This document shows positions 30,020 to 40,352 of a stretch of 64,000 nucleotides of DNA, one piece after another. The notes beneath the pieces were generated by a model that was not told where the DNA came from, made no database searches, and saw only the letters and a program-made list of their open reading frames with translations. The position numbers were made by a program, and so were the translations under genes. The stretch covers positions 1-64,000 of the forward strand of contig CALIBL010000002.1 in the NCBI GenBank assembly GCA_938045805.1. Direction: 5' to 3'. Numbering within the stretch: position 1 is the first letter of the stretch; the number at the start of each line of letters is the position of its first letter. This stretch comes from an uncultured Rubripirellula sp. GTDB lineage: Bacteria > Planctomycetota > Planctomycetia > Pirellulales > Pirellulaceae.

Positions 30020-31057
30020 ATGACCGAGGCAAACGAACTCATTGATCTCCGTAGTGATACGGTCACCAAGCCAACCGAGGAAATGCTTCAAGCCATGCTC
30101 GAGGCGGAACTGGGAGATGACGTCATTGATGTCGACCCCACGCTCGAGAAACTTGAAATTCTTACTGCTGAGATTCTGGGTAAAGAATCGGCAATTTTTA
30201 TGCCTAGCGGCACCATGTCAAACCAGATTGCAATCCGAGTTCATTGTGACCGCGGTACTGAATTTTTGTGTGAATCAGAGTGCCATATTCACCACTATGA
30301 ACAAGGAGCTTACGCTCAATTGTCAGGTCTGGTTGCAAAAACCATTTACAGCACAGATGGATCTCTTCGTGTAGCCGACCTGCAGGATTGCATTAGCCCA
30401 GAAAACGAACACTTTCTTAGAACCTCAGCACTTTGCCTAGAAAACACCCACAATCGTTGGGGAGGTCGGATCCAACCACAAAAAGACGTTCTCGAAGTTT
30501 GTTCCTGGGCCAAGTCACATGGACTCTCCACCCATTTGGATGGAGCGCGTCTCTGGAATGCGGCAGCAGCTTCGGGAATTGAACCGAGCGAACTTGCAGC
30601 GCCGTTTGATACGGTAAGCGTCTGTTTCAGTAAGGGGCTTGGCGCGCCGGTCGGATCAGCTTTGATTGGCCCCAAAAACTTCATTGCAGAGGCTCGTCGG
30701 GCAAGGAAGTTATTTGGTGGTGGCATGCGGCAAGCAGGTGTTCTAGGAGCTGCGGCCTTATACGCATTGGAAAATCATCGGAACCGACTTTGCGAAGACC
30801 ACGCACACGCAAAGCAAATCGGGGAAGCATGCGGTCAAAGTCAGTCGCTTCGTGTTCGGGAAGAACGAATTGATACAAATATCATCCTTTGCGACGTCGA
30901 GCCGACGCGTGGAACAGCCCAAGACCTCGTTCGATCCCTCGAAGAACAAGGTCTCAAGTGCTTACCAACAGGGAAACAATCTATTCGCTTTGTAACCCAT
31001 CTCGACGTGTCACAGTCACAGGCGGACAGAGCCTGCGATATTCTCAGGGCGATTTAG
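30020..31057 (+). CDS. ltaE: Low-specificity L-threonine aldolase
   Basis: IDLRSDTVTKPTEEMLQAM...GDDVIDVDPTLEKLE, ENTHNRWGGRIQP, HLDGARLWNAA, CFSKGLGAPVGSALIG. Confidence 0.93.
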   Translation: MTEANELIDLRSDTVTKPTEEMLQAMLEAELGDDVIDVDPTLEKLEILTAEILGKESAIFMPSGTMSNQIAIRVHCDRGTEFLCESECHIHHYEQGAYAQLSGLVAKTIYSTDGSLRVADLQDCISPENEHFLRTSALCLENTHNRWGGRIQPQKDVLEVCSWAKSHGLSTHLDGARLWNAAAASGIEPSELAAPFDTVSVCFSKGLGAPVGSALIGPKNFIAEARRARKLFGGGMRQAGVLGAAALYALENHRNRLCEDHAHAKQIGEACGQSQSLRVREERIDTNIILCDVEPTRGTAQDLVRSLEEQGLKCLPTGKQSIRFVTHLDVSQSQADRACDILRAI

Positions 31058-31080
31058 CATCAACCGGACCTTCACTGATG

Positions 31081-32649
31081 TCATCCACACCTCTGAATCA
31101 ACGTGACAACTCGAAAATCTTTGCTGCATCTATCTCAATTCTCGTTTCAATTTCAGCTTTTCTTCTTCGAGCTCCATCGTGCTACGAAAGTTTCTGGTTG
31201 GACGAACTTCACTCGACTTGGTGTGTCTGGGGCCATTTCAGTGAGATCCAGCCTCGCGCTTCAGCAGGACACCAAACACCTCTGTTTTATTGGATGCTTT
31301 GGATCTGGAAGCAAATATTTGGTGACAGCGAATTTGCACTGCGAATGATCTCTGTTGCAGCAGTGTCTGCTGCGAGTGGCCTTAGCAGTTACCTCATCGC
31401 AAGCAATTTCCGCAGCACCGCGGCAGGATTCACCGCCGGCATGGTGCTCGCAATTGAACAGAACTCGATCTTCTTTGGAACCGAACTACGGCCGTACTCT
31501 CTAATCATCCTGCTTTCTAACATCGTCGTCCTAGGATACCTAAGGTTACTTAATCGTGATCAGGTGAAACACCACGACCTTGCACGATCATGGATTATCG
31601 TTTCCGCGTTCGCTGCGGTGTCTGTACAAGTAACATCCGCTGCTGTCGTTCTAGTATTCGTCCTGTTATCTCAACTTCAGAAAAAAGAATCTCCCGAACA
31701 GAACGATTCCAATCTGACCCCAGCGAAATGGTTCATCTTTGCATTGGGATTTTTCTCGCTTATTTGCGCAGCGACAATGACTGGTGGCATCTCTGAGTCG
31801 TGGCAACAACGCGGATTGTGGCAAAGCTTTGGCACCTCTCAATCGATCGATCAAATCAGCAGCGTTTGGCAGTGGAAATGGCTTCTGGGAATACCACTAA
31901 CGATTAGCTTCATCACAATGATGTTATCGGGGGTGAAGCATTCATGGAATTATCAGGGAGAAGTCATTACAGCAATTCTCACTTTGTCCCTGATCGCGAC
32001 GATCGTAACCGTGGCATTTTGGCTCGTTTCCTATCCACCGATCGCTCCCCTATGGCACCGCCGCTACTTTGTCGGGTTACTTCCCGTTTTTTCTGCTGTA
32101 GCGGGACTCTCCATCCTGCTGCCACAACGTCTCCGAGAAAGTAAAGACGATCTATCAGTCACTCGAAAACTAATACTCCATCCATGGTTATTAAGTTGCT
32201 TGATAATTACAGGTCTCGCTTGGAGTCAGAATACTTTGCAGAGGATACATCGCTATCCGGTTGCATACGCGAGACGTGGAGAAGACTGGCGTGATGCGAT
32301 GAAATATATCTCAGATATTTCATCTCCATCCGACTCACTTTGGCTAGCACCCGGCCTCATTGAAGAAGCGTTGTATCGATCCAACTCATCAGGAATCGGG
32401 GATGGACGACAGAATGATCCCGAAAGAATCTCGCTGCAATCCTATCTACTCTACCCGAGCCAAGGTCCCTACAAGATCGAAACACCGTTTCGGCTATGGC
32501 AAGATCGAAGCCAAAATCGTTTCGATAAGGGGAAAGATATCCTTTTGTCGCGTACCCCTGCTCACAGATTTAGCAAATCGCTCCAAGCTTCCGGTCGTCT
32601 AAAGTCCTTTGGAAATCTAACTGTCATTACCCTGAAGCAACACCTTTAG
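31081..32649 (+). CDS. Multi-pass membrane protein, probable glycosyltransferase (GT39/ArnT-like, GT-C fold)
   Basis: SFWLDELHSTW (Asp-Glu motif in the first loop), many TM segments, GHQTPLFYWMLWIWKQIFGDSEFALRMISV. In-frame ATG at 31081 preferred because the 30889 start overlaps the aldolase gene. Confidence 0.75.
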   Translation, partial: SSTPLNQRDNSKIFAASISILVSISAFLLRAPSCYESFWLDELHSTWCVWGHFSEIQPRASAGHQTPLFYWMLWIWKQIFGDSEFALRMISVAAVSAASGLSSYLIASNFRSTAAGFTAGMVLAIEQNSIFFGTELRPYSLIILLSNIVVLGYLRLLNRDQVKHHDLARSWIIVSAFAAVSVQVTSAAVVLVFVLLSQLQKKESPEQNDSNLTPAKWFIFALGFFSLICAATMTGGISESWQQRGLWQSFGTSQSIDQISSVWQWKWLLGIPLTISFITMMLSGVKHSWNYQGEVITAILTLSLIATIVTVAFWLVSYPPIAPLWHRRYFVGLLPVFSAVAGLSILLPQRLRESKDDLSVTRKLILHPWLLSCLIITGLAWSQNTLQRIHRYPVAYARRGEDWRDAMKYISDISSPSDSLWLAPGLIEEALYRSNSSGIGDGRQNDPERISLQSYLLYPSQGPYKIETPFRLWQDRSQNRFDKGKDILLSRTPAHRFSKSLQASGRLKSFGNLTVITLKQHL

Positions 32650-32877
32650 GTGATGACCTGAAGCTGATGATGACTCATCCTAATTCGATACGGATCGCTA
32701 AATACTGACCCGAAACGTATGGTGTGCTCTCGGAAACCCATACTCAGGCAGCGCATGCGATCACACATGCACGCATGATCTCAATCCGCAAAAGAGACAA
32801 AAACCTTATTCGTATTCCGTGAAATCACCTCGCTTGCCAGCGGTCTAATCTGTAAAGGGTTAAAAACGAGGTTTAAC

Positions 32878-34239
32878 GTGGTCAGGCCGATCTTAATATT
32901 CCATCTCTTTGTAGTGCTTTTGTGTCTCTCCTCTGTGTCCAAGGGCGCTGACTCGGCGGAAGCACGGGGCTACAAGATTTTGACTGAAAGTCCGGTTTTA
33001 TCCAGCGACTTTAATGAGCAAACATTTGTTCAGATTTGGAGATCTTGGCCGAAAGATCTCCAATTAGCGACAAAAGATCTATCTCAACAACAGCGTCGAA
33101 TGATTGCATTCGAGCGATATGGACTCACCACCAGACCCGACGACAACTCCAATCAGCCTCTTCAGTACGTCGTTTCCGAGGACGGGAAATGGACAATGAA
33201 TTGCTTTGCCTGCCATGGTGGATTAGTAGACGGAAAACCTTTTCCTGGAGCACCAAATAATAAGATAGGGCTTCAAACTCTGACCGAAGAAATCCGAGAG
33301 ACAAAATTCCGTGTTGGTGCAGCTTTGTCCAGAATGGACATTGGAGCCCTGCTGATCCCCCTTGGAACGACCCATGGCACGACCAACGCGGTCGTCTTCG
33401 GCATGGGATTAATGAATCAGCGAGATACAGAGCTGAACTACACTCCCGCAGCGCCGCGACAATTTGTGCATCATGATATGGATGCTCCTCCTTGGTGGTA
33501 CTTTTACAAACGTGACAGACTTTACATTGATGGATTTGCTCAGAAAGGTCATCGTGGATTGATGCAGTTCATGCTCATTCCCGAGAACGGTCCAGATTTT
33601 TTCCGAAAACACGAAGATGACTTTCGCGATGTTTACGCATACATTTCCTCATTGCGACCACCCCGTTACCCGCGGGATATAAATGCCGAACTCGCGGACG
33701 CTGGTCGCATTTTGTTTAACGCTCACTGTTCGGAATGCCACGGCACCTACGGCGATGATTGGACCTATCCGAATCTTCGCATTCCGATTGACCAAATCAA
33801 AACCGACCCTGTTCGATTACAAGCTCTCAGTTCCGAGGGAAGAAATAAGTATGCGAACAGCTGGTTCGCACATGCTGGAGAAAGCAATCAACAAGTAACA
33901 ATTGTTGAACCGGATGGATACGTTGCGCCACCGCTTGATGGAGCTTGGGCTTCTGCACCTTACTTCCATAACGGGAGTGTGCCAACAATTCGAGGTGTAC
34001 TTCGATCGGCGGAACGCCCATCTATCTGGAAGAGAAAATCCGATTCAATCAATGAAGATGAGATCGGTCTCATCTATGAGGCCGTGAGGGCGATCCCAAC
34101 AAACGAGACAGATGTAGCTCGCCGAAGGAGCTATTTCGACACCAAGGTAAACGGGAAAAGCAATCAAGGTCATACTTTCGGAGACTCTCTGAGCGAAAAG
34201 GAACTCCTGCAAGTACTCGAATACCTCAAGACACTGTAA
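32878..34239 (+). CDS. Secreted di-haem c-type cytochrome
   Basis: Signal peptide; two CxxCH motifs (NCFACHGG, CSECHGTYG); C-terminal PPLDGAWASAPYFHNGSVPTIRGVL typical of cytochrome c oxidoreductase families; GTG start. Confidence 0.85.
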   Translation: MVRPILIFHLFVVLLCLSSVSKGADSAEARGYKILTESPVLSSDFNEQTFVQIWRSWPKDLQLATKDLSQQQRRMIAFERYGLTTRPDDNSNQPLQYVVSEDGKWTMNCFACHGGLVDGKPFPGAPNNKIGLQTLTEEIRETKFRVGAALSRMDIGALLIPLGTTHGTTNAVVFGMGLMNQRDTELNYTPAAPRQFVHHDMDAPPWWYFYKRDRLYIDGFAQKGHRGLMQFMLIPENGPDFFRKHEDDFRDVYAYISSLRPPRYPRDINAELADAGRILFNAHCSECHGTYGDDWTYPNLRIPIDQIKTDPVRLQALSSEGRNKYANSWFAHAGESNQQVTIVEPDGYVAPPLDGAWASAPYFHNGSVPTIRGVLRSAERPSIWKRKSDSINEDEIGLIYEAVRAIPTNETDVARRRSYFDTKVNGKSNQGHTFGDSLSEKELLQVLEYLKTL

Positions 34240-34301
34240 CACGCTCACGAGAATCTCAGTGATCGAATGCGGTGACGGTCAACTAGTAACCAAGCTTGAA
34301 A

Positions 34302-35618
34302 TCAATTTCTAACGTCGTTCCCCTCAACCGCGTTCACCAACTCTGTCTCTAAATATTTACGGATACCAGAGAGACGCCAAAGAAAGAAAGCAGCGCCCAC
34401 AGCCATGAGTCCGCTGCACAAGAAAAAAATCAATTGGGGCTGATCACCGAACGAATCTCTAACGAGCCAGTAAAAAAGAGCAGCCAAAGTCATAAAGGCG
34501 AAGGAGACCGCGTTTGCGGTTCCAAGGTATTGACCGCGTTCTGCATCCGGTGAGAGCCCCTGCAATAATGCTTGAAGCGGTACGATATAAAAGCCTGCAA
34601 AAAATCCTGCGCCGAGGATAAACCACGACACGTTACTAAATGCAATCCTTGCTGACCCTTCACCAGCAGCCAAGCTGGGCGGAACATAAGCCAAGAGAAA
34701 AAAGAAGAGTGTTAACCCGATTGCACCCAATGGGATCAGACGGGGCTCGATATGGCGTCCAGAGACGAATCCAGCAACACCGCAGCCAACCCCAATAGCA
34801 ACGCCCAAGACACCCATCAACACACTGGCCTCTGCCCTAGAAACATCCAACACGATCGTATATTCGGGGACGATAAATAGAGCGATGCCGGCCAGTAAAT
34901 AAAAATAGCCCCATGCCAACATAATCATCAACAGGGGTGTTTTTGCCATTTCACGAATCGTGCAAAGATAAGTCGAAAATGGATTCCACTGGTATTGAAT
35001 CGAGCGTTCCCCACTCCTGAGTTCCGTCAAAAACAAGGAAGCGATAAACCCCAAAACGGCGATTGACAGTAATGCAGCCGCGGGCATCCACAAAACACCT
35101 GATGACTCAACTTGCGGACTGTACCGGTCGCTGACGAGGCCAGCCACGAGCGTCCCAACGATCACAGCAGCATTGGTCAACATGTTGATGGTGCCGTTGG
35201 CGCGACTCAATTGATCGTCGCCTACTAACTCTGGGATCATCCCGTACTTAGCCGGTCCAAAAAAACTACTTTGACACGTCAGTGCGACCAACGCAGCGAG
35301 GGTTATCCATAAATCGCCGCAATAAAACCCAAAACCAGCCATCGCCGCGATGGGTATCTCAAGTGCCTTAACCCAAAGAGTAACAGTCCGTTTTGAAAAG
35401 CGATCTGCTAATTGCCCGGCAAAGGCGGAGAGAATAATGAAAGGCACCGTAAAACAGACTCCAACAATGCCTTGTCCACCTTCACCCAGATCACCAGACC
35501 ATGCCCCGTCTATCACCATAAAGGTGAGAATGCCTTTCAGAACATTATCGTTCATTGCTCCAAAAAACTGCGTGGCAATCAGTGACATGAATCCGCGATT
35601 AAGCATTGACTTGGACAC
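34302..35618 (-). CDS. Major facilitator superfamily transporter
   Basis: About 12 hydrophobic segments; FAGQLADRFSKRTVTLWVKALEI is the MFS loop 2-3 motif. Confidence 0.85.
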   Translation of the reverse strand: MSKSMLNRGFMSLIATQFFGAMNDNVLKGILTFMVIDGAWSGDLGEGGQGIVGVCFTVPFIILSAFAGQLADRFSKRTVTLWVKALEIPIAAMAGFGFYCGDLWITLAALVALTCQSSFFGPAKYGMIPELVGDDQLSRANGTINMLTNAAVIVGTLVAGLVSDRYSPQVESSGVLWMPAAALLSIAVLGFIASLFLTELRSGERSIQYQWNPFSTYLCTIREMAKTPLLMIMLAWGYFYLLAGIALFIVPEYTIVLDVSRAEASVLMGVLGVAIGVGCGVAGFVSGRHIEPRLIPLGAIGLTLFFFLLAYVPPSLAAGEGSARIAFSNVSWFILGAGFFAGFYIVPLQALLQGLSPDAERGQYLGTANAVSFAFMTLAALFYWLVRDSFGDQPQLIFFLCSGLMAVGAAFFLWRLSGIRKYLETELVNAVEGNDVRN

Positions 35619-35734
35619 GATCTCTCACCTTGCTTTCATTGGATTAAAACCGAACCACTCGACGTCCTACGTTGATTTTCGCAAAGACTCCTGAGTCGCC
35701 TAGTGATCAGCGGTCGAATTAGCTAGCCATTCAA

Positions 35735-36541
35735 TTAAGAGAGCCCGAGGACGTCAAACATGTTGTACATTCCAGCACCCTTGCCCAATAACCACTTGGC
35801 AGCCGCAAGCGATCCGGACGCGTAACAGTCGCGGTTACTCGCCGCAACTGACAGCTCAATACGTTCACCCATCATTCCATAAACAATTGTATGCTCCCCG
35901 GGGTTATCACTTACACGTATCGCGTGATACCCGATCTCACTTTGGCTTCTCGCTCCAGTCTCGCCCTCGCGCCCATGCACGTGTTTGATTCCAAGGCCCA
36001 ACTCGGATGCGATGAGTTCTCCGAACTTCAGCGCTGTGCCGCTAGGAGCATCGACTTTATGGCGATGATGTCGCTCAAGTATTTCAACATCCAACCCTCC
36101 TTCTACATCTTTAAGTGAACGAGCTGCCTGCTGAGAGAGTTTCATTAGTAAATTAACTGCCAGCGACATGCTCGGTGCCCACACAATTGGAATGGACTTC
36201 GCAGCGGTTTCCAAATCGGCTTTCTGTTGGTCAGACAGGCCAGTGGTTGCGACCACCAGCGGAAGCTCTCGCTCGACACATTGATGAACACAACTGTTGA
36301 CCGCAGAAGGCAGTGAGAAATCAATCACAACCTGGGTGGAGTCTGACCACTGGTCGGACAGCAATACATTGGTAGATCCACACCCCGACACAACCCCTGA
36401 ATCTTGGCCAAGTAAGGGACAGTGAGAACCCTCGATTGCGGCATCCAATTCGAAGTCCAAGCTTTCACACGCTAAAGCCACCACTCGTCGCCCCATGCGG
36501 CCCGCTGCTCCATGAACAGCTAAACGAATCGACTCAGACAT
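35735..36541 (-). CDS. dapB: 4-hydroxy-tetrahydrodipicolinate reductase
   Basis: AVHGAAGRMGRRVVALA, VIDFSLPSAV, EILERHHRHKVDAPSGTALK; ATG 36541 (MSESIRL) preferred over the 36601 ORF start. Confidence 0.95.
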   Translation of the reverse strand: MSESIRLAVHGAAGRMGRRVVALACESLDFELDAAIEGSHCPLLGQDSGVVSGCGSTNVLLSDQWSDSTQVVIDFSLPSAVNSCVHQCVERELPLVVATTGLSDQQKADLETAAKSIPIVWAPSMSLAVNLLMKLSQQAARSLKDVEGGLDVEILERHHRHKVDAPSGTALKFGELIASELGLGIKHVHGREGETGARSQSEIGYHAIRVSDNPGEHTIVYGMMGERIELSVAASNRDCYASGSLAAAKWLLGKGAGMYNMFDVLGLS

Positions 36542-36871
36542 GATGACGCTTTCATAAAATTGGAGTAATGATGCTAACAAGAGCCCATGCAATCGGGTCA
36601 CGCACTAGTCTTGTGACATTTAATCTAAGGCATTTCCCTGCGAACGCGAAGCCACTACCGCCCCCCAAAAAACCGCTATTGGAAAAGACCGCCTCGCAGA
36701 CACCCAAACGAGACATCATGGCCGTGAATCGAGATAGGACGCGGCCCATTAATCTCGTGAAGGTTAACACTCGGGAAAGCCAATCACCCAGAAGTATTGA
36801 TGGATCAGCTTCCGCACGAGAAACCATTCGCTCGCGAAGCAATGTACACCCAAAAAGGAATCAAATCGCGA

Positions 36872-38299
36872 TTAAGCGTAAAGCTGGATTGCCTTGATGA
36901 TATCGTCAAGCTCATTTGGCACTGCCACAGCTCGATTCGCATGACTAGCCTTACTCACACCGCGACTACCGAGTGTTTTATTGAAAAGCTCTTGGTCGGT
37001 TGTGTGATAAGCAACTGTGGCTGTCGGATCTTTCAACTCATGCCCGGTAAGAACACAGACCACTCGATCACTCGGAGCGATTAAGCCTTCTCTTCGAAGC
37101 AACTTTGCTCCAGCTACGCTTGCTGCCGAAGCAGGTTCGCAGCCAAATCCTCCCGCGCCAACCTTAGCTTTTGCATCGAGGATTTCCTGATCGCTCACCT
37201 GACGCACGACACCATTCATCCACTCCAGTGCTCGCAAGCACTTTTTTAGGTTGACCGGGCGATTTATCTCTATCGCACTGGCAATGGTGTCTGCCTTGAT
37301 TGATTCGCGATCCATGATGTCGTTGTATTCAATAATCGGATCCATCTGCACGTTACCATCATTCCAACGTACGCCACGACGTTCAAATAATTCGTAAAGC
37401 GTATCGGCACCGCCAGCGTTAATGACTGCCAGCCTTGGGATTCGGTCAATCAAACCCAGTTTCTTTAGCTCCATGAACGCCTTGCCAAATGAGCTACTGT
37501 TTCCAAGATTACCACCAGGAACAACGATCCAATCTGGAACTTCCCAATTGAGTGCTTCCAGCACTCGGAACATGATGGTTTTCTGGCCTTCTAGCCTAAA
37601 CGGGTTGACACTATTCACCAGATAGATGCCAAGCTCTTTCGCCACCTGGCGTACCCGAATCATCGCGTCATCAAAATCACCCGCAATCTGAACCGTTAAC
37701 GCCCCATAGTCCAAGGCTTGGCTGAGCTTTCCGTATGCAATCTTTCCGCTTCCCACAAAGATGATCGCCCGCATCAATTGAGTTGCACTGCAGTAGAGAG
37801 CTAACGATGCGCTGGTGTTACCCGTGCTGGCACATGCTGCTCGCTTTGCACCCATCATGTTTGCGTGGGTTACCGCAGCACACATCCCGTTGTCTTTGAA
37901 TGAACCGGAGGGGTTCATTCCTTCGTACTGCAGGTAAAGCTGATCGGAATTCATTCCCACATAACGAGCAACGTGATTTGCTTTTTGCAGCAGCGTTTGT
38001 CCCTCGCCGACGGTGATGACTTGCTCCAGCGGCGCGAATGGCAACAACTCATGAAAACGCCAAACTCCACTAAAGCGGACTGGGTTGGTACGTTGACTCC
38101 AAGCCTCCTCGAAACCCCGAAGACTTGCCGGCACCGCAACACGATCCCAGTCATATTCGATGTCCAGCAGATCACCACAGCGATCACATGATGTCCTGAC
38201 GCTCCGAGACTCGAATGACGCACCGCAACTCGGATTGATACATCGCTGAACTGCTAGGTCGGTTTGATTGGCGTTATGATTAGTCGCAGTTTGCAACAT
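36872..38299 (-). CDS. thrC: Threonine synthase with N-terminal zinc-ribbon
   Basis: [10 protein letters not shown]...[32 protein letters not shown] (PLP lysine); [28 protein letters not shown] 38299 preferred over 38368. Confidence 0.93.
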   Translation of the reverse strand: MLQTATNHNANQTDLAVQRCINPSCGASFESRSVRTSCDRCGDLLDIEYDWDRVAVPASLRGFEEAWSQRTNPVRFSGVWRFHELLPFAPLEQVITVGEGQTLLQKANHVARYVGMNSDQLYLQYEGMNPSGSFKDNGMCAAVTHANMMGAKRAACASTGNTSASLALYCSATQLMRAIIFVGSGKIAYGKLSQALDYGALTVQIAGDFDDAMIRVRQVAKELGIYLVNSVNPFRLEGQKTIMFRVLEALNWEVPDWIVVPGGNLGNSSSFGKAFMELKKLGLIDRIPRLAVINAGGADTLYELFERRGVRWNDGNVQMDPIIEYNDIMDRESIKADTIASAIEINRPVNLKKCLRALEWMNGVVRQVSDQEILDAKAKVGAGGFGCEPASAASVAGAKLLRREGLIAPSDRVVCVLTGHELKDPTATVAYHTTDQELFNKTLGSRGVSKASHANRAVAVPNELDDIIKAIQLYA

Positions 38300-38550
38300 G
38301 ACGAAGCTCGTCAGTAGGAAGAGTAAGAAACAGCAGCGTTTCGCCGGCACGTGCGCGGTGCACCCCACAAAATAAACAATCCGTTCTGATTTGTCGTGAG
38401 ATCGCCTTTTTGGTACACGTGATTTCTACCGACATGCTCGGTTTAGTGCGACAATTCGGACTGTAAGCACAAAATTTCCTTGTTTTGATCGCGGTGGACC
38501 GCAATCTGAAACGATGCCAATAGGCCTAAAGTAGCGGAATCAACTTCCCC

Positions 38551-39225
38551 ATGAATAGATCGGTCACCTCCACCTCGGGCCATCGACGAACGACTGCATC
38601 TGCTCCCAACGAGAATCCGTGTGAGCCGAGCAGAGAATCGGGCGACGGAGACGGCAGCGGCTCGACTCGTGCTGTGCGAATGGCTGTCTTTACCGCACTC
38701 CTGCTACTGGGCTTAATCGCCGACCTAACATCGAAAGAATTCGTATTTGACCGCATGGGGCTGCCTGGTCAGTCTGACCCTGCTTGGTTGATCGATGGAA
38801 TCTTTGGTGTTCAAACGGCGGTAAACCCGGGTGCTGTCTTTGGTCTTGGAGCGGGAAAAGGCCTTGTTTTCGCGACTTTTTCCATCTTTGCCATTACCGG
38901 AATTATCCTTTGGATGCTGCGATTTCAAGCTTATCAATCGCGTTGGTTGACGGTGACCCTAGGTTTGATTTCAGGAGGTATCCTAGGAAATCTCTACGAC
39001 CGACTAGGTTTTTGGTGGGCCGATCACCTACCGCTTGAATGGAAAAGCGGAGTTCGTGACTGGATCCTATTTCGATTAGAAGGTGTACCTTTTTTTGACC
39101 CCTGGCCAAATTTCAATATAGCTGATGCGCTTTTGGTGCTGGGAGCCGCAATGCTGTTCTACCAATCCTTGGTGCTTGAAAATCGCAATGAGCAGGAAGA
39201 AAGTGAATCATCAACAATGAAATAA
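38551..39225 (+). CDS. lspA: Lipoprotein signal peptidase (signal peptidase II)
   Basis: LIADLTSKEFVF, VNPGAVFGLGAGKG, GGILGNLYDRLGFWW, FNIADALLVLGAAML. Confidence 0.92.
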   Translation: MNRSVTSTSGHRRTTASAPNENPCEPSRESGDGDGSGSTRAVRMAVFTALLLLGLIADLTSKEFVFDRMGLPGQSDPAWLIDGIFGVQTAVNPGAVFGLGAGKGLVFATFSIFAITGIILWMLRFQAYQSRWLTVTLGLISGGILGNLYDRLGFWWADHLPLEWKSGVRDWILFRLEGVPFFDPWPNFNIADALLVLGAAMLFYQSLVLENRNEQEESESSTMK

Positions 39226-39308
39226 CGTTCCACTCGAGGAGATGAGAACTGACCCGACAACCACTGCGAACGGTGACTCCCTAACGGCTCGAAAAACAAG
39301 ACTTGATA

Positions 39309-40142
39309 ATGAACTCAAAGACAAATGAACCTCAAAGACACTTTCCGGACATCGAATGCGATCACGATGGTCGGGTTATGAAAATGATTGAAATTTGTGT
39401 CTTGTCCGGCCACCACACACTTAAATACTTTCGCAAACCACATGTTCAGATCGAGGCAAAATCAGATGATTCACCAGTAACCATTGCAGATCGAGAAGCA
39501 GAACAGTTAGCGAGGCAGCACCTCGGCAATGAATTCCCGAATGATGCAGTGCACGGAGAAGAATTCCCGGAGAAGACAGGCACATCGGACTATTGCTGGA
39601 TTATCGATCCAATTGATGGGACCAAATCGTTCGTCTGCGGGGTTCCCCTTTACTCAACACTGATTGCTTTCGAAAAGAACGGAGTCCCGATCGCAGGGGC
39701 AATCTATATACCTGCCACCGGAGAAATGGTTTTTGCTGCTGAGGGTCGCGGATGCTGGTACCGCGAAACGGATCAGCACCCGTGGACACCCAGTCGCGTT
39801 TCAAGCAAGCAAGACCTCAAAGAGTCTGTATTTCTAACCAGTCAGGCGGACCTTTTTCGTGAACGCAACGCTGGCGAAGCGTTCCAATTACTCGAAGATA
39901 CCTGCTGGGTCAGTAGAAGCTGGGGTGACGGATATGGCTATTTGATGGTAGCTACCGGCCGAGCCGAAGTCATGATTGATGCTATATGTAACCCATGGGA
40001 TGTGGCAGCAATGATCCCAATCTTGAAGGAAGCTGGTGGATCTTTCACGGACTGGAATGGAGAAACCACCCCCTCGGGGGGAAATGGTGTTGGTAGTAAC
40101 GGCAAGGTTCATGATGCAACGCTATCGATTCTGCACCCGTGA
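39309..40142 (+). CDS. hisN: Inositol monophosphatase family protein, probable histidinol-phosphatase
   Basis: DDSPVTIADREAEQLAR, HGEEFPE, WIIDPIDGTKSFVCGVPLYSTLIAF, NPWDVAAMIPILKEAGG. Confidence 0.85.
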   Translation: MNSKTNEPQRHFPDIECDHDGRVMKMIEICVLSGHHTLKYFRKPHVQIEAKSDDSPVTIADREAEQLARQHLGNEFPNDAVHGEEFPEKTGTSDYCWIIDPIDGTKSFVCGVPLYSTLIAFEKNGVPIAGAIYIPATGEMVFAAEGRGCWYRETDQHPWTPSRVSSKQDLKESVFLTSQADLFRERNAGEAFQLLEDTCWVSRSWGDGYGYLMVATGRAEVMIDAICNPWDVAAMIPILKEAGGSFTDWNGETTPSGGNGVGSNGKVHDATLSILHP

Positions 40143-40297
40143 ATCGATAAAGAGCCGTGATTTCTGCGGTTTTCCGAGCGATCGCATTTACAAGTCGTGG
40201 GGAGTGAGCGTAGACTACGCGACTTGCTTCAAGGACGGACTTCCAAGGTCGAGCGAATCAATCAACGCAACGGCCCCTCTGTTGTAAGACGTCCAAG

Positions 40298-40319
40298 GCA
40301 CGCAACGTTTGTTGCGTGC
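40298..40319. other. Perfect hairpin in the leader region of ffh
   Basis: GCACGCAAC-GTTT-GTTGCGTGC, 9-bp stem and 4-nt loop, ending 33 nt before the ffh GTG. Confidence 0.75.
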
Positions 40320-40352
40320 GGCCCAAAATGCCCAGAAGAATAACCATTAGAC

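Noticed and set aside
38300-38368. N-terminal extension of thrC (hydrophobic, signal-like)
   Set aside because: Threonine synthase is cytosolic and the zinc-ribbon begins soon after ATG 38299.
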